From a virus: a stretch of 64,000 bases of DNA. Numbering within the stretch: position 1 is the stretch's first letter; each line of letters opens with the position of its first letter. Below are positions 1 to 9,175 of this stretch, one piece after another. The notes beneath the pieces were generated by a model. That model saw only the letters and a program-made list of their open reading frames with translations. It did not search any database and was not told the DNA's origin. A program made the translations under genes and the position numbers. The stretch is from positions 1 to 64,000 of IMG/VR virus record IMGVR_UViG_3300042475_005534, one strand, 5' to 3'.

Positions 1-2848
1 CTGGCAAGTTGGGATTTGTACCAATCGCTCCACCGTTGGTGATATTGCCGTGGGCGTGTGCCACGGGTGTACGAGAATCACTGAGTCTGCTGTCGTTACC
101 TTGACAGAAAGAATTCGCAGTGTTTCCGAAAGACCCAGCGGTGAGAACTCCTCCCGCTCCGGTGATGATCGGAACATTGGCCGTGGCGCCAACACCAAGT
201 GGCGTTGAGCCAGCTGCTGTCAACCTCCCCTGTTGATCAACCGTGAGTGTGGCAACCTGAGATGCGCTTCCGTAAGTGCCAGGCGTGACCACGGTATTCG
301 CGAGGGAGATCGTGTTTCCCGCCTTGTTGAGACCTGTCCCCGCGGCGATCTCAATGGCAGCGCTAAACAGGATAAATTCGATATCTGAAGAGCCTATTTC
401 ACTAGCACCGAACAGATTGCTGCCACTTATACAGACAAAACTATCGCCCGCATTGACCAGGCCTTCTCTAACAAATACATAAGCATTTGGGACTTCCGAC
501 CATTCATCAAAGTCCGCCGTGCGCGTCCATGCTCCTGCTGCATTGTAGTTGTAAAAGCCATTCTTAGATTTATCAGTCTGGTCTTTTACAAGAACACGGT
601 CGCCCGTAGCTAAAGTAGTGACAGTATCAACAGTCTGGGCCCCCGATAGCGTGATGTTTGCCGTGGTTGCAACCCGGACGGCGGTTTTAGGCTTCAGGCC
701 TTGAGCCAGTGCATCCGTCTCCGCCTTGGTGTAGGCATTTGTAATTCCATACCCGGACAGAGTTGTCGGCGTTGAGGTGAGCGTCGAAAAGAGCTGCGTT
801 CCCGTGTGATTCGCCCTGTTCAACAGGAACGCGTCACTGGAGTTCGCAGTGGCCCCCGTGCTGATTCCATTGAGCTTGGTCTTGTCGGCACCAGACAGAA
901 GCCCAGCGTTACCAGCTGCCTCTACAAGCGGAAGCGTCGTACTCAGGCCAGTCGAGCTAGTGATGACCCTGGAAGAAGCCGTATAGCCGAGATTGGTTGC
1001 CAACCTGGAATCGTTTCCTTCGCAAAACGTGCCCCCTGTCGTCCCAAAAGAACCAGCAGCAAGGACTCCCCCAGTCGTCGTAATAATCGGGAGATTCGCG
1101 GTGCTGCCAATAGCGCCGCCATTGGTGATATTCCCGTGGCTGTGCGATGTGGGTTCTCGAGGGCCGCTCAGCCTTGAATCATTCCCCTCACAAAACGTGC
1201 CCCCTGCTGCTCCAAAGGAGCCGGTCGTAAGGACGCCCCCTGTCGTGGTGATGATCGGGAGATTCGCAGTGCTGCCAATAGCGCCGCCATTGGTGATATT
1301 CCCGTGGCCGTGGGCAGCTGGTGGGCGGTTATTGTCCAGACGTGGATCGTCGCCCCTGACGACCTGGCCCGAGAGAGCGGTCCCCCCAGCAGCCGCGGGA
1401 ACATCCAAGGCTGCAGCTGTCCCGAGAGTGGGTCGATTGGTTAGATCAAGAAAGGAGCCGCTTGTGGCGACCGTTGCCAAGCCTGAAATCGTGGAAGCGG
1501 CCTGGCTTCCCGTGTGGTTCGCCCTATTGAGCAAGAAGGCATCACTGGAATTGGCAGTGGCCCCCGGGGTGATCCCGTCGAGTTTTGTTTTATCGCTAGA
1601 GCCGTTCCACCAGCTTGCGATGGATTGGAAGACTCGAACTGGAGACCAGGCGCGCCTTTCCGTCGACGTACCCTGGGTGGCCTCCGCTTCCGTGGCTGTT
1701 GGAGCGCTCCATTCCCTGGAGTCGCTCAGCCTGGAATCTCCCGTTGCAACAGCACCAGAAACATCTCCGACACTGAGAACAACGCTTCCCGTGCGCCCCG
1801 CTACCGACTGAACAGGCGCTGCTGCTGCTGCCCTTTGCTCCGTGAAGTATTTGTTGACACTGCCCTCAGGGACAGCGTCCGTTGATCCTGGAGAAGCCGT
1901 GAGCTGGATGTAACTCGAGCCGCTCCATCGGTACTGCTTGTTTTCATCGAGTGCGACGTAAATGACTCCTGTCGTTCCCGGGTTGGGGAAACTTGCCAAA
2001 TTGGTATATTCCCGAACGTCATCCACGAATCCCGGTAGCTGTGAGGCCGGGACCAGGCCGTTGACCAGATCAGCCTTGAAAGACAGGGCGCTTGTCAGCT
2101 CCTCTGGCTGAACCGCCGTATCAGCAAGTTCCCCTTGCTCCCAGGTGGCGTAGTCTTCCGAGTCAGTAAAGGCTGCAGAGCCAAGGTCCGGCAGATCTGA
2201 CAGGTCGTCGTAGGAGCCAGTGAGTGCAACAAGCTTGAGGTCGTCAATTTTGGCCTTGTCCTCCCCGGTGAGGAGGCCTGGATCACCCTCCGGTTCCGCC
2301 AGTGGCAGTGTGACTCCTTCGCCCGTGGAGATATCGAGCTCACCGGTGACCGGGTCGTAGGACAAATCACTGCTGCTGACCCGTTCGTCAATCGCCAGTG
2401 CCGTGGTGTACGGAGTCATCAGCACTGAATTGCTGATGCTGTTTGGAGTCGAGAGATCCCCTGCTACGGCCTCCTGATTGGTCGCCCGATCAGAAGCGTC
2501 GTATTTGGTGTTGAACAGGAACTCGGTGTCCTCCCCCAGTTGTACGACTTCTTCTTCCAGGGTGTCGACCCTGTCTAGGAGGTCGCCAAGACCCACCCGC
2601 TGGTCCAGGGCCAATGCGGTGGTGTAAGGGGTCATCAGCGTTGTATTGCTGATACTGCCTGGTGTTTCCAGGCTCCCGGCTACAGCCTCCTCTTCTGTTG
2701 CCCTGTCATCGGGCGAGTATTTGTCATCAAGTGCATCCTCCGCCTCGTCAATGCGGTAAGTCAGCAGGCGCCAGTTATCGTCAACTTCCTGAAACGAAAG
2801 AGGCTCACCCTTCTCCGATCTTGTCGTAATGCCCGGCTGATCCGGCAT
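1..2848 (-). CDS. Tail fibre protein, partial (C-terminus beyond the left edge)
   Basis: An open frame of 949 codons starts at an ATG at 2848 and runs off the left edge, so the C-terminus is missing. The N-terminal 150 residues hold two copies of a SISNxxLMTPYTTALA segment. The rest is Gly/Ser/Thr-rich with repeats of the form HGNITNGGAIGS, LPIITTTGGVL and NDSRLSDSR, a pattern common in phage fibres (family knowledge). It should sit at the tail tip and bind the host surface. No lectin or peptidase domain is visible in the part present. The next genes upstream on the same strand are the LAGLIDADG pair. I am confident it is a fibre, less so of its exact place in the tail. Confidence 0.82.
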   Translation of the reverse strand, partial: MPDQPGITTRSEKGEPLSFQEVDDNWRLLTYRIDEAEDALDDKYSPDDRATEEEAVAGSLETPGSISNTTLMTPYTTALALDQRVGLGDLLDRVDTLEEEVVQLGEDTEFLFNTKYDASDRATNQEAVAGDLSTPNSISNSVLMTPYTTALAIDERVSSSDLSYDPVTGELDISTGEGVTLPLAEPEGDPGLLTGEDKAKIDDLKLVALTGSYDDLSDLPDLGSAAFTDSEDYATWEQGELADTAVQPEELTSALSFKADLVNGLVPASQLPGFVDDVREYTNLASFPNPGTTGVIYVALDENKQYRWSGSSYIQLTASPGSTDAVPEGSVNKYFTEQRAAAAAPVQSVAGRTGSVVLSVGDVSGAVATGDSRLSDSREWSAPTATEAEATQGTSTERRAWSPVRVFQSIASWWNGSSDKTKLDGITPGATANSSDAFLLNRANHTGSQAASTISGLATVATSGSFLDLTNRPTLGTAAALDVPAAAGGTALSGQVVRGDDPRLDNNRPPAAHGHGNITNGGAIGSTANLPIITTTGGVLTTGSFGAAGGTFCEGNDSRLSGPREPTSHSHGNITNGGAIGSTANLPIITTTGGVLAAGSFGTTGGTFCEGNDSRLATNLGYTASSRVITSSTGLSTTLPLVEAAGNAGLLSGADKTKLNGISTGATANSSDAFLLNRANHTGTQLFSTLTSTPTTLSGYGITNAYTKAETDALAQGLKPKTAVRVATTANITLSGAQTVDTVTTLATGDRVLVKDQTDKSKNGFYNYNAAGAWTRTADFDEWSEVPNAYVFVREGLVNAGDSFVCISGSNLFGASEIGSSDIEFILFSAAIEIAAGTGLNKAGNTISLANTVVTPGTYGSASQVATLTVDQQGRLTAAGSTPLGVGATANVPIITGAGGVLTAGSFGNTANSFCQGNDSRLSDSRTPVAHAHGNITNGGAIGTNPNLP
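1005..1320 (-). repeat. Intragenic tandem repeat in the tail-fibre gene
   Basis: Two adjacent copies of about 140 bp (near 1005-1147 and 1175-1315) encode nearly the same NDSRL...HGHGNITNGGAIGS...GGTFCEG segment. A third, more diverged copy lies at about 1-190. Such repeats let fibres change length by recombination (inference). Confidence 0.75.
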
Positions 2849-3023
2849 GCCAACTGATTGCCCTATCTAGCAATCCTAGAGAGTTTTACCAGGCGCTCCG
2901 CCCGGGGGCGACCCAAGCGGAGATCGGTTACCGCGATGGAGAAACGACAAAAATCCACCGCCCTGGCAATTGCCCTTGCGCTACCAACAAGGGCGACCCC
3001 CTGACGCCGTTCTGCTTCGGGGG

Positions 3024-3632
3024 TCAGACAAGGGTAGCAACTCGCATGATTGAGGTGCCATGCTTTGAACCCTCCCTGAGGGCATGGGCCATCGAGCGGT
3101 GGACATGGTGTCGAATCAGCCCGCTGAATTGGGCGAACTGCCGCTTTGAGAGGCGCAGGGTTGCCGGATTACCCCCCTTGCAGATTCCAGTAACGCCACG
3201 CCCGATCAGATGACTCAGCAGGGCATCTGCATTGGGCTCACTAGAGAGAGGGATCACAGCAGTTCCCCTATCCCAGTGGCCTAGGTCCAGCCAAATACTG
3301 GCCAGGCCCCTGCCTCCTCCGATTTCGAGGACTTCTTTGGAGAGAGAGATTTCACCTTCTGGAGCGAGCAGTTCAATGGCCCTCTCGAATGCATCGTGCT
3401 GCAGGCGGGCCCTGCAGACATCGTAAAAATGCCGGCCTGGAAGCATGTCAACAGCAGCGCGCACTGGGCCCGCTCCCGCTCGCTGCAGGGATCGCACCTG
3501 GTGCAGCATGTAGGTTCGCTCTGTTTCGAGCCGCTTCAGCTCCAGCCAAGGGCGCTGCTTGACCCCCTTGCACCTCAAAGTGCCACTGCCCATGGCATAG
3601 GCGACAGCCATGGAAACCAGACGAGCGCTCAT
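3024..3632 (-). CDS. LAGLIDADG-fold protein with degenerate active site
   Basis: A 202-residue protein whose ATG overlaps the stop of the preceding LAGLIDADG gene (ATGA), so the two are probably co-translated. It has the two-motif layout of that family: VAYAMGSGTL near residue 12 and, after a segment resembling the usual YPEG...KEVL region, GLASIWLDLGHW near residue 113. The acidic residues that normally bind metal are replaced (GSG instead of GDG; DLG instead of DDG), so cleavage activity is unlikely. It could be a binding partner of the upstream protein, a WhiA-like regulator, or a decaying homing endonuclease. A GACCCCC/GGGGGTC inverted repeat follows the stop. Family call is by motif reading only. 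Confidence 0.5.
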   Translation of the reverse strand: MSARLVSMAVAYAMGSGTLRCKGVKQRPWLELKRLETERTYMLHQVRSLQRAGAGPVRAAVDMLPGRHFYDVCRARLQHDAFERAIELLAPEGEISLSKEVLEIGGGRGLASIWLDLGHWDRGTAVIPLSSEPNADALLSHLIGRGVTGICKGGNPATLRLSKRQFAQFSGLIRHHVHRSMAHALREGSKHGTSIMRVATLV

Positions 3633-4240
3633 TTTTCCCCCGGGAGAAACAAATGCTTCCGGCTGATCGGGGCATAGGGAAGGAGGGCCTCCTTGACGAT
3701 TTCCGCATCCTTAGGGCTGAACGACAGTTGAGGCAGTATTCGAGAGGACTGGCCCGTGACGGACGACCTGGCGCCAGTCAAAAACTCGAGCCAGCCACTG
3801 ACCAATCGAGCCTCGTCGCGCAGGGCTCCAACTCTCCTCAGGCGATGGTCCTTGTCCCCCTTTCGATACCCCTCAGCCCAAAGCCAGGCTGCTGCTCTGA
3901 GTCCAAGAATGTCCAAGAGGGGGTGCGTGATTTCCCGAAATCCATCGGGATAGAACAAGTTGTAGACCGGATCTAGCAGTGGGCTCGAGAACCGGAATCG
4001 CAGCACCGTGGTCTGATGGCCGGTCCGGCTGGGGCGCATCTGATAGGTCGAGATCTTGGCCTGGGTTGGGATGACGAGCTTGATTTCACTTGCCTTCTCC
4101 TCGAGGAATTCACGCTCGTCGGCACCACCGTGGAAGGTGGCCTTGATATGGCCCTTGACCGCTGACCTGCTTTGAGAGAGGAAGCCGTCGCCCAGGAAGA
4201 CCCCCAGCAGGCCGCGAATGTCTGGTGCGTTCAATTTCAC
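3629..4240 (-). CDS. LAGLIDADG homing-endonuclease-like protein
   Basis: A 203-residue protein with GLLGVFLGDGFL near residue 10 and AAAWLWAEGYRKGD near residue 113, the two helices that form a LAGLIDADG endonuclease core. Acidic residues are kept in both motifs (D and E), so it could cut DNA. Between them SPLLDPVYNLFYPDG matches the typical linker region. It lies on the opposite strand to the capsid gene, 82 bp away, and not inside an obvious intron, so it would be a free-standing homing endonuclease next to the intron-bearing capsid gene. Start ATG at 4240. Its partner gene overlaps its stop. Confidence 0.6.
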   Translation of the reverse strand: MKLNAPDIRGLLGVFLGDGFLSQSRSAVKGHIKATFHGGADEREFLEEKASEIKLVIPTQAKISTYQMRPSRTGHQTTVLRFRFSSPLLDPVYNLFYPDGFREITHPLLDILGLRAAAWLWAEGYRKGDKDHRLRRVGALRDEARLVSGWLEFLTGARSSVTGQSSRILPQLSFSPKDAEIVKEALLPYAPISRKHLFLPGEK

Positions 4241-4322
4241 CCCACGCGTCCTTTCTAGTGTAAGAAGCAGCGGGCGGAATGCTTGCTATCAACATCCTTT
4301 ATCTTTCGGAGCGTGTCATCCA

Positions 4323-6476
4323 ATGTGGATAGACAATGATTTCCCGAAAATCCTGGGCGCCGAACTTTATCGACCCCATCCTGCCTACGTGGTAGAGATG
4401 GCGGTTGATCCTGTTGTCGTTCACGATTTCGGGGCACAACCAGGTCAAACGGTCGCCCTAGACCGCTATCGCTACTGGGGAAATCCTGGCACCAAGGACT
4501 CCCGAGAGCGCACTGCTGATCAGACGCTCGGCACGGCGTCGTCTCGCAACATCGTGAAGGACAAGGTCAATGTGACCCTTAAAGAGTTGGCTCAAGCCCT
4601 GACTGGCCTGTTCGCCCCTGAGGCGGACGTACCAGCTCTGGCTATCAGCTCCTTCGCGGCGTAATCCGCGTCGAACACGGAGTGAATTGCTGGAAGCCCT
4701 CCAACCGGTAGACTCTTACGGATGACACTGGGCCGGGTAATCAGCAGCCAAGCCAGCCAGGAATGGCTGGAAGGTTCAACGACTACCGTTGTCGACTCCC
4801 TAGGCAATCAAGTTGTGACACAAGCGTTTTTCATGGGATGTGCTCTTGGTGATGGCTGTCTGAGACGCGATAAGCGTTTCGGAACAGTTACGCTGTACAT
4901 CAGCCGCTGTCAGCGCCAGGCGCCTTACGCGCAATGGCAGCTGGCTCGGCTGAATCAAGAGCTCGGGACTGCTGCATCTCTGCGCTCGTTTATGGACAAA
5001 GGGAAATACCCCGCCGTCCGTTTCGGCGTCAGCAGCAAGCGGCACCTCGCCCCCGTGTATGACGTCTTATATCCAAATGGCGTCAAAAGATTCACCCCTC
5101 AGGCGTTCAGTGACCTCGGCCCCGAGGCGTTGGCACTTCTCTGGATGGACGATGGATCCCTGGAGGTCCGTCGCCGTCAGAGGCCTCGCTCGATCAAGGT
5201 CGAGCGCTCTGGCTGGCTGCCCGTCAGCAAGGATGAAGAGGAGGTTGATGTTGTCGCTTCTTGGATTCACGACGTCACCGGAGCCTCTGGCTCAGTTGTT
5301 CGTCACAAAGGTGGAATGCTGTATCTCCGATGGTTCGCCAAGCAGTTTCGACTACTTGTTGGAGCCATTACTGAGTACATACATCCCTGCCTTGCCTACA
5401 AAGTTGACCTCAGTCGAACGGGCACTGTTGCCCAATGGCTGAGCGAGTCCCAACACCTGCTTGCAGGAAGTGGACGATAAGGCGGCACGAGTGCTCCGCA
5501 CCCGAATCAGGTGGACCTGAAGGGTGATGATATAGTCTGAGCTGCAGCAATGGCAAAGCTGCAGAACTAGGGGATAAAGAGCCTCTAGGGTAACAACACT
5601 GATACCGGCCCCGCCGACCCTTCACAGGCTGACCAGCCCAGCACCTTCAAGGTGGCACGGGAGACGCTGATGACTTCTCAGCGCCTGCTGCTGGATACCC
5701 GCAATATCGCGGCGTTCCACCAGTCGATCGGCTCCTTAACACTTCTTGACGATTACCGCCGTTGGCGTGATCGGGTGTTCGCTGACGAGCTCTTCAAAGC
5801 AGAAGCCAACGGAAGGGCTGATTCCACCCAGGGTGGCTACTTCTTCCCCAAGAACAAGACCAAAACCGGCACCACGGTCGCAAGCTACGGCTCCGGCCAG
5901 TCCGCCAAATTTGGGGTCAAGGACGACCTCCTGGATGTCCTCGAGGGCATGCGTCGGCGCAACGTGCCAACCTTCCCGAATGGGCACTATCGCTGCATCG
6001 CCAGTCCCACTGCGATGAAGCACCTGCGCCAAGACAGCGATTTCCGCGAAATCGCTCGTTACCCCGGCAATGGCATGGCCAATCCGATGCAACCGCATCT
6101 GGCCCCCAATGCCATCAACTACCTGGGTTCTGGCGTTGGCTACGGCCAGGCTGGCTTTGTGGCCGGTCAGCCGGTCATGCCGACTGGATTCCTTTTCGAG
6201 GGGATTCAATGGTTTGAATCGACCAACCTGCCAGACAAGAGCTACACCACCACCATCCCTGTGGCCAGCATCTCTGCTGCTGTCACGGAAGCTGCTCCAA
6301 TCCTGTTCTTCGGGATGCAGGCCGTTGGCGTGGGCATTGGCGGTGACAATGCTCAAATCCTGCTCAACAACAATGATGACTTTGGTCGATTCATCATCAT
6401 GGTGTGGAGCCTCATGGCCGGCTTTGAAGTGCTGAACAAGGACTTCATCACGGTCGCCTACAGCTTCGTTTACTGA
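4323..6476 (+). CDS. Major capsid protein, interrupted by a group I intron
   Basis: Two coding blocks read as one capsid protein if 4589-5590 is removed: exon 1 at 4323-4588 (MWIDNDFPKIL... to VTLKE) and exon 2 at 5591-6476 (NNTDTGPADP... to YSFVY). The proposed join makes KEF-NNTDTGPADP, gives U before the 5' splice site and G at the intron end, and yields 383 residues, a normal capsid size. SIGSLTLLDDYRRWRDRVF and the RYRYWGNPGT segment are typical of cyanophage capsid proteins (recalled, not searched). It forms the icosahedral shell. The start ATG at 4323 follows CGGAG. The next gene follows 15 bp downstream. Exon borders are inferred from intron rules and could shift by a few bases. Confidence 0.8.
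4589..5590 (+). ncRNA. Group I self-splicing intron in the capsid gene
   Basis: Conserved core elements can be read directly. P is at about 4684-4695 (AATTGCTGGAAG) and Q at 4738-4749 (AATCAGCAGCC), with GCTG/CAGC able to pair as P4. R is at 4774-4786 (GTTCAACGACTA) and S near 5528-5540 (GATATAGTC), with GACTA/TAGTC able to form P7. A U precedes the proposed 5' splice site and a G ends the intron. Stops in the capsid frame on both sides of the gap make splicing necessary. About 95 nt between the 5' site and P leave room for P1-P3; I could not assign P1 firmly. The long insertion between R and S carries an endonuclease gene. Confidence 0.78.
4722..5480 (+). CDS. Intron-encoded LAGLIDADG homing endonuclease
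   Basis: A 252-residue frame inside the intron, between core elements R and S. It has FFMGCALGDGCL near residue 38 and LALLWMDDGSLEV near residue 136, the two catalytic helices with both aspartates present, and APVYDVLYPNGVKRFT in between. The expected role is to cut intron-less capsid alleles so that the intron is copied in. The ATG at 4722 overlaps intron elements Q and R; a GTG at 4816 just ahead of the first motif is an alternative start. It resembles the - strand LAGLIDADG protein nearby in layout but not closely in sequence. Confidence 0.8.
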   Translation: MTLGRVISSQASQEWLEGSTTTVVDSLGNQVVTQAFFMGCALGDGCLRRDKRFGTVTLYISRCQRQAPYAQWQLARLNQELGTAASLRSFMDKGKYPAVRFGVSSKRHLAPVYDVLYPNGVKRFTPQAFSDLGPEALALLWMDDGSLEVRRRQRPRSIKVERSGWLPVSKDEEEVDVVASWIHDVTGASGSVVRHKGGMLYLRWFAKQFRLLVGAITEYIHPCLAYKVDLSRTGTVAQWLSESQHLLAGSGR

Positions 6477-6491
6477 TCAGAGGCTACTGAC

Positions 6492-7139
6492 ATGACCAAG
6501 AAGATTTATCCGGGCAACTACGTTTCTGCGCTGAGCGCTTACCAAAGCCAGGGCGTCGTGACCATGCCCGGTCGGACCTACATTCACAGGGTCGGCTACA
6601 TCAAGGTCGATTCCACCGCTCGTACCGAGTTTAATGTCATTGTGCCATCGCCTGACAAGCGGCCCGATGACAAGCCCCGTCCCGACATCACCGGTCTGGT
6701 GATTCCCAACGGCGCATTTGTGTACTTCCTGGGTCTACGGATCCGGGATGCACGCAAGGACGCCGGCCAGGGCACTGCCCGTTCTGGACTGGTCTGGGGT
6801 GCTGGCACGGACCGCATCAAGCTCGCTAGCGCAGTGAGCGTGAACGGGGCGGCAATTACCGCCACGACACTCTCCACCACGCCGATTGATGACACCAGCA
6901 ACACTGCCGCTCCCCAGAGCTCGGTGTTTGGTGTGATCACCCCCGTCAAGACCACAGCTCAGATGACCCTGAAGCTGTTCTATGACAACGGGAGCACGGC
7001 AGCTGGCGACGCTGCTGGGCTGACCTCCAGCGAGCCTGGTGGCAGCTTCCTCATTGCTGAGGTGGCTTACTACCTGGATGACGAGGCCAGCGACGAAAGC
7101 GCGTTTGGTGGCCTGCCTGCCATCGTCGAGACCATCTAG
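6492..7139 (+). CDS. Virion structural protein (head-associated)
   Basis: A 215-residue protein 15 bp after the capsid gene, ATG at 6492 preceded by AGAGG. It is rich in beta-type, Thr/Ala/Gly segments (AITATTLSTTPIDDTSNTAAP), lacks membrane segments and has no cysteine pattern. Position directly after the capsid gene suggests a head decoration or minor capsid protein, but I recognise no family. A hairpin terminator follows. Confidence 0.65.
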   Translation: MTKKIYPGNYVSALSAYQSQGVVTMPGRTYIHRVGYIKVDSTARTEFNVIVPSPDKRPDDKPRPDITGLVIPNGAFVYFLGLRIRDARKDAGQGTARSGLVWGAGTDRIKLASAVSVNGAAITATTLSTTPIDDTSNTAAPQSSVFGVITPVKTTAQMTLKLFYDNGSTAAGDAAGLTSSEPGGSFLIAEVAYYLDDEASDESAFGGLPAIVETI

Positions 7140-7157
7140 GACTAACCCGTGGAATCA

Positions 7158-7195
7158 GAGCAGGGTGATCTCGGTCGCCCTGCTCCTTCCCCTTA
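7158..7195 (+). terminator. Hairpin terminator after the capsid genes
   Basis: Perfect 8-bp stem GAGCAGGG (7158-7165) / CCCTGCTC (7178-7185), 12-nt loop, then CTTCCCCTT. The T-run is weak, so it may attenuate rather than stop transcription and let capsid genes be made in excess. Confidence 0.5.
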
Positions 7196-7236
7196 GGATT
7201 ACTTAGAACAATGGCCTCTACCAAGAGAGCGCAAGC

Positions 7237-7668
7237 ATGTCTCTTTACCTCGAGCGGAAAACTGGGCAGATCGTTGAATTGATCAGCTTTCACGGCAAGG
7301 ACTGTGCCCAAGTCCAGACCCAGTCAGGAGCAGTGGTTTATCCGCTCCTGAAAGACCTGGAGGAGTACACCCCAGGCAAAGGCCGCACTGGTGGCAGCCC
7401 AGAGTCTCCCATGGCGGACAACTCCGCTGATGAGGACAAGATCCCTGAGCGGGCTATTCCTGTCGATACCCGATTGAATTTGAATCTGGCAACAGCTGAG
7501 CAGATTGCCAAGCATGTCAATGGTGTTGGCTTCTCAACAGCCAAGAAGATTGTTGAGCTGAGGATGAGCCTTCCTGGGGAGAAGTTCCAGAACCTGGAGC
7601 AACTCAAGTCCGTACCTCGAGTGGATTGGGAGCAGGTCCGCCTGGACGATTTGATCTATGTGGCCTGA
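7237..7668 (+). CDS. Virion-module protein with helix-hairpin-helix motif
   Basis: A 143-residue protein. The C-terminal half (from about residue 85) reads LNLNLATAEQIAKHVNGVGFSTAKKIVELR, a ComEA-type helix-hairpin-helix that binds DNA backbone without sequence preference. The N-terminal 60 residues (YLERKTGQIVELISFHGKDCAQV) look like a small beta domain. Placed among head genes it may sit at the portal or connector or contact packaged DNA (inference). Start ATG at 7237; an ATG at 7211 is in another frame. Confidence 0.6.
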   Translation: MSLYLERKTGQIVELISFHGKDCAQVQTQSGAVVYPLLKDLEEYTPGKGRTGGSPESPMADNSADEDKIPERAIPVDTRLNLNLATAEQIAKHVNGVGFSTAKKIVELRMSLPGEKFQNLEQLKSVPRVDWEQVRLDDLIYVA

Positions 7669-7705
7669 TCGCTAGACTTCACCGAGGCCAATTAGCCGCG
7701 GTGGC

Positions 7706-8191
7706 GTGGAGCTCAATCCTTACGACAAATCCCGCTGCCGGTTTCACCTGGGCTACAACCTAGGGGCGCAAATCCCGGCTGGCGATGCGGCCAGGCTAGA
7801 GGAAGCAATGGCCCGGGTTCCCGACAGCTTCTTCTATGACAAGGTTTTAGAGCATCTCAAACGATGCGACAACGCCTGGCAGCTCTCGGAAGTGCTTCGG
7901 GATGAAACCCAGCCGATGCCCAGCCGGATTGAGCGTATCACAGGCGACACGGATCGGGCCATCTTCCAATCGGATCCGTTAAAAGCGGACCAGATGTACA
8001 GGGAGATCTACCTCCGGGAAGTGGACCGATTGGCTGAAACCCTTTACGTCCCCAATTACCGGCGGGAGGACGTACATCGCTTTGCGTTTATTCGCAGCGG
8101 TGCTGAGTTCATCATGGCGGTTCCCGGTCCAGCTGATACGGCTGTCGGGACTCGCGTGGCGACCATGACCGGCGCCATCAACTGGAGGTAA
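7706..8191 (+). CDS. Conserved virion-module protein
   Basis: A 161-residue protein starting with GTG at 7706 (MELNPYDKSRCRFHLGYN). Mainly helical and charged in the first 120 residues (EEAMARVPDSFFYDKVLEHL), then VPGPADTAVGTRVATMTG. No known motif. Its size and place between a head protein and a Pro/Gly-rich protein fit a head-tail connector, but that is only context. The next gene starts 3 bp after its stop. Confidence 0.6.
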   Translation: MELNPYDKSRCRFHLGYNLGAQIPAGDAARLEEAMARVPDSFFYDKVLEHLKRCDNAWQLSEVLRDETQPMPSRIERITGDTDRAIFQSDPLKADQMYREIYLREVDRLAETLYVPNYRREDVHRFAFIRSGAEFIMAVPGPADTAVGTRVATMTGAINWR

Positions 8192-8194
8192 CAG

Positions 8195-9175
8195 ATGCCT
8201 GGCCAACCCGGAGCTTACGGCGGTGGCAGCACAAGGCAGCCCCGTCCCGCTGCCGCCCAGGGTGGTAATCGCTGGTGGAGTCCAAATCCAACGCAACCAG
8301 GCGGCCGGTTCGGTCCTAGGCGGATGCCAGGACTGCCTCCTTCAGCCAAGGTCATTGCAGATTACCCCCAGGGCGTTCCCACCGGCAGCGTCGGCGGCGG
8401 AAACGCCGGGGGCTCGAGACTGGCTTCAGCGCTTCCTCCTCCAACCCGGCAGGTCTCTGCTCGTATTCCCGCTTTTCAGGCTCCCCCACCCCGGACGCCT
8501 GGAATAAGCAATGTGGCCAGGCCCGTGACTGGCCCCTCTGGAAGAGAACGGGCCTACAACGCCATGGTCCAACAGGCGGGATTAACGCCAGAGCAGGCTG
8601 ATGCCGCACAGGCAAGAGGAAAGGCCGCACTGGAATACCGGAAAGGAGGAGCCCTTGATGGAAGACTGGATCCTTCCCAGCAGGAATACTGGGATCAGGC
8701 GGATATCAAGTCCTGGGCTGGCGCCAACAGGAAACTTGCAGACAAGCTCAAGGCCAAGCATGGCTACATGGAGCCAGCTTCGATCGAGGGCATTACTGGT
8801 TCGATCTCCAGACAGCTGCCAAATTTCTCTGGCACGGCAGAACAGGCCTATGCGTCAACTGAAAGCAATCCGTTCTTGCCAGAGGTGAATCTGGGCAGCA
8901 AGTTCAACATCCCCGAAGTCCAGCCCCGTCCCGATGCGTTTCAAGACACCGTAAGCAACATCCCAGCGTGGGAGCCTGACCCGGTGCAGGCCAATCGTGC
9001 GTTTTCCCCAGAGCAAGAGGCCATCTCCCCTTACGGCAAGGCGGGGGATCTTCTGGGTGAGCACCTCAACAGAATTCGCAAGGGGCGGCAAGATGCGCCA
9101 GCCGCGCCCTCTCCCCAGTCCGACGAGGAACTGCTGAGGGGAGTCAATCCTTGGAACCTTAATTGGAGGAAATGA
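8195..9175 (+). CDS. Proline/glycine-rich virion protein
   Basis: A 326-residue protein, ATG at 8195 (MPGQPGAYGGGSTRQPRP). The first 130 residues are low-complexity Pro/Gly/Ala/Arg, the middle (PEQADAAQARGKAALEYRKGG) is helical, the rest is again proline-rich. No enzymatic motif. Disordered proteins of this kind occur as internal or tail-linked virion proteins (inference). Its TGA overlaps the next gene's start region. Confidence 0.6.
   Translation: MPGQPGAYGGGSTRQPRPAAAQGGNRWWSPNPTQPGGRFGPRRMPGLPPSAKVIADYPQGVPTGSVGGGNAGGSRLASALPPPTRQVSARIPAFQAPPPRTPGISNVARPVTGPSGRERAYNAMVQQAGLTPEQADAAQARGKAALEYRKGGALDGRLDPSQQEYWDQADIKSWAGANRKLADKLKAKHGYMEPASIEGITGSISRQLPNFSGTAEQAYASTESNPFLPEVNLGSKFNIPEVQPRPDAFQDTVSNIPAWEPDPVQANRAFSPEQEAISPYGKAGDLLGEHLNRIRKGRQDAPAAPSPQSDEELLRGVNPWNLNWRK

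Noticed and set aside
993-1811. Long + strand open frame (272 codons) at the left end
   Set aside because: It is antisense to the tail-fibre gene, whose repeats are clearly the coding ones; the + reading is low-complexity Pro/Ala/Val.
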